Shown: positions 6,395-10,890 of the stretch, in pieces
Numbering within the stretch: the first letter of the stretch is position 1
Layout: each line of letters opens with the position of its first letter
Source of the DNA: Euryarchaeota archaeon UBA39
GTDB lineage: Archaea > Thermoplasmatota > Poseidoniia > Poseidoniales > Thalassarchaeaceae
Assembly: GCA_002503045.1 (NCBI GenBank)
Contig: DAQW01000110.1
Location: 2,913 to 13,802, forward strand
Length of the DNA: 10,890 nucleotides
Direction: 5' to 3'
Translations under genes and position numbers: made by a program
Notes under the pieces: model-generated
Seen by the model: only the letters and a program-made list of their open reading frames with translations
The model's database searches: none
What the model was told of the DNA's origin: nothing

Positions 6395-7117
6395 TCACTC
6401 CTCCTTTGACTTGGATCTTCCACGACCAGTTCTTCTTGGCGCGATATGTCCTACCTTCTGCCCTGGTGGGGCATGACGAGAAACTGAGTTTGGTCCGTGA
6501 ACCGCTTGGTGATTTCCTCCACCATGTGGGTGGTCTACTGGGTTCATTGCAACTCCAGAAACAGATGGATACAATTTACCTCTAGCCTTAGCACGATAAT
6601 GAGCTGCTCCTGCCTTCATCATTGGCTTATCTGTTCGCCCATGTCCTCCGAGAACTCCAATAGTTGCTCTGCAATTAGAATTGAGTTCCTTTAGTCGTCC
6701 CGATGGTAATCGGATTCGAACTGAATCACCCATGTTTGACTCCACGACTGCGGAATTTCCTCCACTGCGAGCAAACTTGCCACCATCTCCTGGACGAGAT
6801 TCGACATTACTAACAGGAGTTCCTTCCGGAATCTGTGAAAGTTGAGTAATATTTCCTGGACGGAGAGCAACATTGTTTCCAATTGCCACCTTCTGTCCAA
6901 CACCCATTCCTTCAGTTGCGACAATGAAAAATTCATCGCCATTATCTAGACGGACACGTGCTAGAGGAGCTGTGTGAACTGGACTATGTATCAAATCGGA
7001 AACTGTAGCTACTTCATCTTCCACACGAGGTACCTTTGACTTACCAGGGAACCTATGACTTCTGACGCGATTCTTAGGGGACGACCCTCTACGTTGTGCA
7101 CGAATTCTCTTACCCAT
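6395..7117 (-). CDS. rpl2: 50S ribosomal protein L2 (uL2)
   Basis: 240 residues, the usual archaeal length. uL2 is a core 23S rRNA-binding protein needed for subunit association and for the peptidyl-transferase region. The sequence starts MGKRIRAQRRGSSP as in archaeal L2, has IPEGTPVSNVESRPGDGGKFARSGGNSA (residues 97-123) in the second beta domain, and carries the highly conserved MNPVDHPHGGGNHQ loop (191-204; DHPHGGG at 195-201), whose histidines reach towards the peptidyl-transferase centre. The end is RHAPPGQKVGHIAPRRTGRGR. AAGGTGG lies before the ATG, 14 nt after L23. Confidence 0.97.
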   Translation of the reverse strand: MGKRIRAQRRGSSPKNRVRSHRFPGKSKVPRVEDEVATVSDLIHSPVHTAPLARVRLDNGDEFFIVATEGMGVGQKVAIGNNVALRPGNITQLSQIPEGTPVSNVESRPGDGGKFARSGGNSAVVESNMGDSVRIRLPSGRLKELNSNCRATIGVLGGHGRTDKPMMKAGAAHYRAKARGKLYPSVSGVAMNPVDHPHGGGNHQAVHGPNSVSRHAPPGQKVGHIAPRRTGRGRSKSKEE

Positions 7118-7131
7118 ATCTTACACCACCT

Positions 7132-7422
7132 TCAGAATGCGCCGAGTTTCAGCGCAGCCTCCTCTGCATCATAGCCTTCTGCTAATTTGACACTAGCATG
7201 CTTGCCAGTCTTCATTATTCGAGTATTGACCTTACTAACCTTTACTTCAAGTAAATGTTCAACTGCAGCCTTAATGTCTGCTTTAGTAGCTCGACGACGA
7301 ACGATAAATTCGATTCGATTGTTATTTTCTTTGTAATAACCTTCAGAATCTGCAACCCTTCGGGCATTTAGAGACTTCTCAGTAATCCAAGGAGAAAGAA
7401 TAACGTCATATGGATCTACCAT
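7132..7422 (-). CDS. rpl23: 50S ribosomal protein L23 (uL23)
   Basis: 96 residues, about ten more than the common archaeal length of 82-86. uL23 sits at the polypeptide exit and is a docking point for the signal recognition particle and other nascent-chain factors. Family features are DVILSPWITEKSLN (residues 6-19), NRIEFIVRRRATKADIKAAVEHLLEVKVSKVNTRI (34-68) and the final GYDAEEAALKLG. The extra length is in the segment RRVADSEGYYKENN (about 21-34), where other archaea have a shorter turn. The ribosome binding site GAGGTGA includes the L4 stop codon itself (ATG AGG TGA), 4 nt before the ATG. Confidence 0.95.
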   Translation of the reverse strand: MVDPYDVILSPWITEKSLNARRVADSEGYYKENNNRIEFIVRRRATKADIKAAVEHLLEVKVSKVNTRIMKTGKHASVKLAEGYDAEEAALKLGAF

Positions 7423-7426
7423 TTAA

Positions 7427-8242
7427 TCACCTCATCTCCTCTACTGCTTCTTTAGTAAATACAGTCAATCGACCAAGATCGCCACCAGGTGCAAGATGCT
7501 CTGCAGAGAGGTCTTTAGCAACAACTACGTCGACACCAGGTACATTTCTAGCAGCTCTACCTATGGAAGATTTGTCTGAAACAACCAAAAGAACACTCTT
7601 AGGAGTCTTTCTACGACGTCCTCGCATCTTACCACGGCCTGCACGAACACTGCGTCCATTCCTAGCACGTTCAAGGTCTTCTCCTAAACCAATAGCGTCC
7701 ATCATTGCGATGAATCTCTGTGTCCCTTGATTGAGATTGAATTCTTCTATACTACCTTCAGAACCTTCGATAACAATTGGGAAAGATACGTCAGAATCAA
7801 ATCGATGTCCGCGAGAACGAACCATATCGCCTTGAGTTGTAGCTGCCAATGCACTATCTCTAGCCGCTCGGCGTTCTTTGGTATTCATCTTCTGAGTCCA
7901 ATCCTTAGCAACCTTAGGTCCATGAGCTCGACGACCACCTCGAGTATGTGGGTTTTCAGCACCTTCTCTTGATCCTGAACGACGCATAATTCGGCTAACA
8001 CCACGTCCCTTGCCCCACCATTCTACTGAATGCTTCATTCCAGCAACTGGTTTACGACGACCTTGGTGTTCCCTATGTCCATATGCCTGACGACGATTTG
8101 CACGTGCTGAATGAACAGCTCTGCGAACCAAATCCTCACGAACGGAAGATTCGAACGCATCGGGCAAGGAGATAGATGAACCAGAATCAACAGAAACAGA
8201 AACATCATCGCTAAAGGAAATGGAAATGCTCTTTGTCTTCAT
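7427..8242 (-). CDS. rpl4: 50S ribosomal protein L4 (uL4)
   Basis: 271 residues, within the archaeal range (about 250-270). uL4 has a globular domain on the back of the large subunit and a long basic loop that lines the exit tunnel. The loop is clear at residues 47-111 (RANRRQAYGHREHQGRRKPVAG, WGKGRGVSRIMRRSGSREGAENPHTRGGRRAHGP). KMNTKERRAARDSALAAT (118-135) is an archaeal/eukaryotic signature. The C-terminal half ends with the Rossmann-like part (SVLLVVSDKSSIGRAARNVPGVDVVVAKDLSAEHLAPGG). It follows L3 after 2 nt, with AGGGGGT in the last L3 codons as ribosome binding site. The first 25 residues are serine-rich and not well conserved. Confidence 0.96.
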   Translation of the reverse strand: MKTKSISISFSDDVSVSVDSGSSISLPDAFESSVREDLVRRAVHSARANRRQAYGHREHQGRRKPVAGMKHSVEWWGKGRGVSRIMRRSGSREGAENPHTRGGRRAHGPKVAKDWTQKMNTKERRAARDSALAATTQGDMVRSRGHRFDSDVSFPIVIEGSEGSIEEFNLNQGTQRFIAMMDAIGLGEDLERARNGRSVRAGRGKMRGRRRKTPKSVLLVVSDKSSIGRAARNVPGVDVVVAKDLSAEHLAPGGDLGRLTVFTKEAVEEMR

Positions 8243-8244
8243 AA

Positions 8245-9327
8245 TCAGACCCCCTGCTTACTTGATGTACTGACATATGTAATATCTACAGGAGGTTTTT
8301 CTCCCTGAGATCGAGTTGCATCTCTAAATCGAAGAAGACGCTTGGAAGGACCTGGTAAACTCCCCTTCACGATAACATATTGATTTTTTACTTCGCCATA
8401 TTTCAAGAATCCACCAGCAGGTGTAATCTCATTTTCATCAGGAGTAGAAATTCGCAAGAGTCGCTTATTGTACTCAGTACGGTGGTGGAATCCAACTTGT
8501 CCTGCTTGAGGGACAGTAGAACGAACATATCCTGTACCGAAATCACCGAGGTTTCCAGCCTGACGTCTCCTCTTACTGTTCTTGTGACTCAAGAGTTTTA
8601 CACCCCAACGCTTCACAGAACCTTGGAAACCCTTCCCCTTAGTAATACCAATAACATCTACATCTTGACCTTCAGCATATACATCTGTAAATTCAATTTC
8701 TTGACCAAGACGTTCCTTCGCCCATTCAAGTTGAGAAGAAACATCACCGCCAGTTAATCCAAGTTCCATTATTTCTGGAGTCTTGGATGGAGAACCGCTA
8801 ACCATAGTTGGCTGAGTAGCCACCAAAATTCGTACTTCTTCAAGAACCATATCCTTCAAAGCATCGAAATTAGCGTCGGAGTCATGATTTTGAGGTTTAG
8901 GCTGACGACCGGCTCTCTTTGCTGGCTTGTATCCTTCAGGAAGACTTTCTGCCTTGGAACGATTTGCAAGACGAGGGAAAAGTCCTACGACATTTTCATC
9001 CAATGAATCAGAATCAGCCCAAGATTCCCCTGCAGTTTGAAGACCATATGGAGTCATGTGGTAACCACGAACTGCAAGTACTCTAATTGGTGGAACCTCA
9101 ACTACAGTTACAGCAGTACGAAGTTCTGCTCCAGCACTTGGAGAATATGGATTAAGATCCCTCATCAAAATATGAGTCATTCCTGCTTTCCATCCAGCGA
9201 AACCTTGTATTCTTACTTCATCAGAATCGGTAGTTGGCCAAGACTTTACTCGACCATGTTGCCTGTTAGCTCGCTTACGCGGGCTAAACGCCATGCTACC
9301 TCTGCGGGGTCGGTGCTTATCGGCCAT
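8245..9327 (-). CDS. rpl3: 50S ribosomal protein L3 (uL3), first gene of the operon
   Basis: 360 residues, within the 330-365 usual for archaeal L3. uL3 is an early assembly protein that reaches towards the peptidyl-transferase centre. It opens MADKHRPRRGSMAFSPRKRA, has FAGWKAGMTHILM (residues 43-55), and carries the core KGKGFQGSVKRWGVKLLSHK...RRQAGNLGDFGTGYVRSTVPQAGQVGFHHRTEYNKR between 230 and 289. The frame is open to 9441, but residues before MADK resemble no L3. GGAGG at 9336-9340 is 8 nt before 9327 and only 2 nt before the in-frame ATG at 9333, so 9327 is the likely start. Residues 121-160, in the middle of the protein, have a variable Lys/Pro/Asp-rich stretch. Confidence 0.95.
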   Translation of the reverse strand: MADKHRPRRGSMAFSPRKRANRQHGRVKSWPTTDSDEVRIQGFAGWKAGMTHILMRDLNPYSPSAGAELRTAVTVVEVPPIRVLAVRGYHMTPYGLQTAGESWADSDSLDENVVGLFPRLANRSKAESLPEGYKPAKRAGRQPKPQNHDSDANFDALKDMVLEEVRILVATQPTMVSGSPSKTPEIMELGLTGGDVSSQLEWAKERLGQEIEFTDVYAEGQDVDVIGITKGKGFQGSVKRWGVKLLSHKNSKRRRQAGNLGDFGTGYVRSTVPQAGQVGFHHRTEYNKRLLRISTPDENEITPAGGFLKYGEVKNQYVIVKGSLPGPSKRLLRFRDATRSQGEKPPVDITYVSTSSKQGV

Positions 9328-9335
9328 GTTCATTT

Positions 9336-9340
9336 CCTCC
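9336..9340 (-). promoter_or_regulatory. Shine-Dalgarno site of L3
   Basis: GGAGG read on the minus strand, complementary to the anti-Shine-Dalgarno CCTCC of archaeal 16S rRNA. It stands 8 nt before the ATG at 9327 and only 2 nt before the ATG at 9333, and so selects the downstream start. It is the one ribosome binding site in the cluster not embedded in or adjacent to an upstream coding sequence. Confidence 0.8.
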
Positions 9341-9401
9341 GTTCGGGTGTTTAAGCAGTATAGAGGCCGAAAAACGGCGTATCCTGGCTCGAATTGCGCA
9401 G

Positions 9402-9488
9402 GAGTAACCGTGACACACAACGGCATCGGCGATTGCCTCAACCGTATGCCGGGATGTTAATACAGAGCCCGTCAGTGTCTGGTTACTC
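9402..9488. repeat. Long-range inverted repeat (8 + 5 bp arms)
   Basis: GAGTAACC at 9402-9409 is the exact reverse complement of GGTTACTC at 9481-9488. Immediately inside, GACAC (9412-9416) is the exact reverse complement of GTGTC (9475-9479), leaving a small internal loop of 2 x 1 nt. The 58 bases enclosed contain a further hairpin. Thirteen pairs in this arrangement are unlikely to be chance in a window this small, but the fold was found by eye and not scored. Confidence 0.7.
9421..9451. repeat. Internal hairpin CGGCAT...ATGCCG
   Basis: Perfect 6-bp inverted repeat (9421-9426 and 9446-9451) enclosed by the longer repeat at 9402-9488. Inside it, GGC (9428-9430) and GCC (9435-9437) can pair over a GATT loop. 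In minus-strand RNA an alternative pairing over 9420-9445 places GA opposite GA next to the GGC/GCC helix. Confidence 0.55.
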
Positions 9489-9555
9489 GCGGTACGAGCG
9501 ACCCTCCGACCGTAGTAGACTATATCAACGGTTCGACTCCTTTTTGCCCCTGTTC

Positions 9556-9567
9556 GATACACGTATC
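9556..9567. repeat. Short inverted repeat GATAC-ac-GTATC
   Basis: Two exact 5-bp half-sites separated by 2 bases, at the position expected for the transcription start of the ribosomal operon if the TATA-like element at 9582-9592 is used. The spacing is too tight for a good RNA hairpin, so a protein-binding DNA palindrome is the more natural reading. It is short enough to be chance. Confidence 0.35.
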
Positions 9568-9581
9568 CTCATTTAACCCTA

Positions 9582-9592
9582 GATTTTTAATT
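9582..9592 (-). promoter_or_regulatory. TATA-like promoter element for the ribosomal operon
   Basis: The minus strand reads AATTAAAAATC, the only strongly AT-rich box upstream of L3 and close to the archaeal TATA form. A start about 25 nt downstream would fall near 9560, giving a leader of about 230 nt. No BRE was firmly identified. An internal promoter closer to L3 cannot be excluded. Confidence 0.45.
9583..9590 (+). promoter_or_regulatory. TATA-like element for the divergent helicase gene
   Basis: ATTTTTAA on the plus strand, 41 nt before the helicase ATG (first base to 9630 is 48 nt). A start 25-30 nt downstream would lie near 9610-9615, giving a short untranslated leader of under 25 nt without an obvious Shine-Dalgarno site. 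It is the same AT box proposed for the ribosomal operon, so the two promoters would overlap. CATTTAAC at 9570-9577 is an alternative. Confidence 0.4.
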
Positions 9593-9606
9593 GTAACCAT
9601 TTTCTA

Positions 9607-9622
9607 CCCTGACCAATCAGGG
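9607..9622. repeat. Perfect 16-bp inverted repeat before the helicase gene (possible operator)
   Basis: CCCTGA-CCAA-TCAGGG: 6-bp arms around a 4-nt spacer, ending 8 nt before the ATG at 9631. It covers the expected transcription start of the helicase gene, where archaeal repressors often bind. In RNA it would form a stable hairpin just before the start codon. Whether it acts as DNA or RNA cannot be told from the sequence. Confidence 0.6.
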
Positions 9623-9630
9623 CAGACTCC

Positions 9631-10890
9631 ATGCCGCCGATGATCTCGCATCCCCTCCTTGTGGATAACGAGGTTGATGCAAGAGCATACCAACTAGAAG
9701 CAACAAACGCAACACTTGCATCATCTACACTGTTAGTATTACCTACTGCGATGGGGAAAACCGCTGTACAATGGATGGTAATTGCAGAAACTCTTCGAAC
9801 GAAGGAAGGAATGGCATTATTATTGGCTCCAACTAATGCACTGGTTGATCAACAACATCGTGGCCTTGAGAGAGTTATGAATCTTCAAAATGGAGAAACG
9901 ATTGCTAGAATGACAGGCGCAATCCCTCCAAAAAAGAGAATGGGCTCTTGGGAAGAACATAGGATTGTAGTTGCAACTCCTCAAGTAGTCAGGAATGATG
10001 CAATAAATGACATTCTCGATTTATCTAAAATATCTGTTTTAGTAGTTGACGAAGCACATAGAGCAACCGGAAATGCTGCAGTTGCCCAAATAGGCGACAT
10101 GCTGAAAAAAGCAAATCCAGAAGCAACAATTCTTGGAGCTACAGCCAGCCCAGGATGGAATGAATCCTCGGTAGAAGAAGTCTGTAAAAGATTACATCTA
10201 GAGGGAATACACGTTAGAGGTTCAGATGAACCAATGCTCAAACCCTATGCTTCATCTTTAGACATAGAAGAAATTCGAGTCCCTGTCCCTAAGGAATTGA
10301 GAGACTTGTCAGCACCTCTCGAAGTTTGGTTAGAAGCCATCATTTCTCGAGAGAGAAGATTGGGACATTATATTCGTTCAGGAATTACTTCCATGGGTGG
10401 ATTAAATGAAGCGATGAAAAGAGTTCAGGCAGCGATAGCTCGTGAAGAAAGAATTGCATATCGAAGTGCAGGTGATTTAGGAGTTGCAATAAGACTATAC
10501 AACCTTTCAAATTTGTTAGTTTGTCAAGGAGTTGCAGCAAGTAGAGAAGCAATACGTAGAATGCATATTAGATTAAAATCAAAACAAAAGGGAGATCGAA
10601 AACTAAAGGAATTCCTTGAAGATCCTCGGATTAGAAATCTAGAATCCACTCTAGAAGATATGGATGAGATACATAGTAAGGTATCTTTCACGAGAAGAGT
10701 AATCAGGCAAGAAATTTCAAGAAATCCTGAAGGAAGAATGATTATTTTTGCAAATTACAGAGATACAGTTGCAGCAATAGTCTCCTTTATCGAAGATATT
10801 CCAGGAGTCAATCCAACACCATTTGTAGGCCAAGCGAATCAAAATAAGGATGGAATGTCTCATTCGGAACAAATTGAACGACTAAACGCA
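9631..10890 (+). CDS. hef: Hef/FANCM-like DNA repair helicase, N-terminal part (partial)
   Basis: 420 residues, open to the right edge. This is an SF2 helicase of the Hef/FANCM/Mph1 group, which in archaea acts on forked and stalled-replication DNA and in many species carries a C-terminal XPF-type nuclease; that part is not visible. Motifs: R-x-YQ before motif I (residues 18-21), Walker A LPTAMGKT (37-44), LLLAPTNALVDQQ motif Ia (63-75), IVVATPQVVRND (112-123), DEAHRATGN (140-148), GATASPG motif III (169-175), MIIFANYRDT motif IV (370-379), and FVGQANQNKDGMSHSEQ (398-414), which is close to the Hef-specific GQAS-x-GLSQxEQ. Residues about 215-350 form the Hef-type helical insertion. The ATG at 9631 is the first after an in-frame stop (9610-9612); the ATG at 9640 is an alternative. 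No clear ribosome binding site is seen. Confidence 0.88.
   Translation, partial: MPPMISHPLLVDNEVDARAYQLEATNATLASSTLLVLPTAMGKTAVQWMVIAETLRTKEGMALLLAPTNALVDQQHRGLERVMNLQNGETIARMTGAIPPKKRMGSWEEHRIVVATPQVVRNDAINDILDLSKISVLVVDEAHRATGNAAVAQIGDMLKKANPEATILGATASPGWNESSVEEVCKRLHLEGIHVRGSDEPMLKPYASSLDIEEIRVPVPKELRDLSAPLEVWLEAIISRERRLGHYIRSGITSMGGLNEAMKRVQAAIAREERIAYRSAGDLGVAIRLYNLSNLLVCQGVAASREAIRRMHIRLKSKQKGDRKLKEFLEDPRIRNLESTLEDMDEIHSKVSFTRRVIRQEISRNPEGRMIIFANYRDTVAAIVSFIEDIPGVNPTPFVGQANQNKDGMSHSEQIERLNA

Larger units (their letters stand above)
9334..9562 (-). other. Candidate structured 5' leader of the ribosomal protein operon
   Basis: About 230 nt between a TATA-like element and the L3 start, with no convincing gene. 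G+C is about 100 of 180 bases in 9361-9540, higher than the flanking coding and promoter sequence. On the minus-strand transcript it can form a long-range helix (9481-9488 with 9402-9409, then 9475-9479 with 9412-9416), an internal hairpin (9446-9451 with 9421-9426), and hairpins at 9485-9499 and 9366-9378. Some of these exclude each other. It could be a cis-acting leader or a separate small RNA; I recognise no known family (it is not tRNA, 5S or SRP-like). The direction is inferred from the adjoining operon and from G-U extensions that work only in minus-strand RNA. Confidence 0.45.

Noticed and set aside
9366..9378. GCCG-AAAAA-CGGC as a terminator hairpin
   Set aside because: On the minus strand the T-run is in the loop and not after the stem, and the site lies upstream of the operon's first gene. 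Probably just another leader stem.
9328..9441. N-terminal extension of L3 in the same frame, starting at 9441
   Set aside because: The added residues do not resemble L3, while GGAGG at 9336-9340 lies correctly before the ATG at 9327.
9529..9540. CGGTTCGACTCC, like a tRNA T-arm
   Set aside because: The T-stem would contain a mismatch, and no D-arm, anticodon arm or matching acceptor strand for the following bases (TTGCCCC) is present upstream. Chance resemblance.
9317..9562. Open frame of 81 codons starting at GTG before L3 on the minus strand
   Set aside because: It has a GTG start without a good ribosome binding site, runs into the L3 coding region in another frame, resembles no family I know, and its bases are constrained by the inverted repeats. 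Better explained as leader RNA.
9525..9572. 15-codon small reading frame (MRIRVSNRGKKESNR) that could be a leader peptide
   Set aside because: The predicted transcript starts near 9560, downstream of its ATG, and the upstream AGGG is weak. Only 15 codons; no support.
9981..10241. 86-codon minus-strand frame opposite the helicase
   Set aside because: It is antisense to conserved helicase motifs (DEAH, TASPG), so the plus-strand frame explains the sequence.
1..10890. CRISPR arrays, insertion sequences, attachment sites or signs of transfer
   Set aside because: No direct repeats with spacers, no terminal inverted repeats or transposase genes, and composition is even except for the L3 leader. 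The region is a conserved housekeeping cluster.

Overview
The window holds the upstream two thirds of an archaeal S10/spc-type ribosomal protein supercluster on the minus strand, followed by a divergent DNA-repair helicase gene on the plus strand. The set is archaeal: L3, L4, L23 and L2 lead without a bacterial S10 gene, a translation initiation factor aIF1 (SUI1) and an RNase P subunit (Rnp1/Rpp29) sit between L29 and S17, S4e sits between L24 and L5, and L14, S3 and L22 are of archaeal type. Gene order matches Euryarchaeota. Moderate AT content, strong Shine-Dalgarno use (GAGGTGA/GGAGG), a SAP-like domain at the start of the gene in the L32e slot, acidic tails and insertions in several ribosomal proteins, and a Hef-type helicase next door fit an uncultivated mesophilic euryarchaeon of the Marine Group II (Poseidoniales)/Thermoplasmatota type. 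That placement is inference.

Layout, read in the direction of transcription (right to left): L3 (9327-8245), L4, L23, L2, S19, L22, S3, L29, aIF1, Rnp1, S17, L14, L24, S4e, L5, S14, S8, L6, and a gene cut by the left edge (135 to <1), probably L32e. Spacing runs from 4-nt overlaps to 14-nt gaps. Most ribosome binding sites overlap the last codons or the stop codon of the gene before, so the cluster looks like one translationally coupled operon. S14 (50 aa) is a real small gene at 1116-1268.

The only non-coding stretch over 300 bases is 9328-9630, between L3 and the divergent gene. It has an AT-rich TATA-like core near 9583-9592 that could serve both directions, a perfect inverted repeat (9607-9622) just before the helicase start, and a roughly 230-nt G+C-richer segment that would be the 5' leader of the ribosomal mRNA. 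This segment can form an 8+5 bp long-range helix, an internal hairpin and at least two mutually exclusive alternatives. I do not recognise it as a known RNA family. It is the best candidate here for something undescribed, for example an autoregulatory leader of the ribosomal operon.

The right end (9631 to >10890) encodes 420 residues of a Hef/FANCM-like SF2 helicase with Walker A, DEAH and TASPG motifs. Its C-terminal part lies outside the window.
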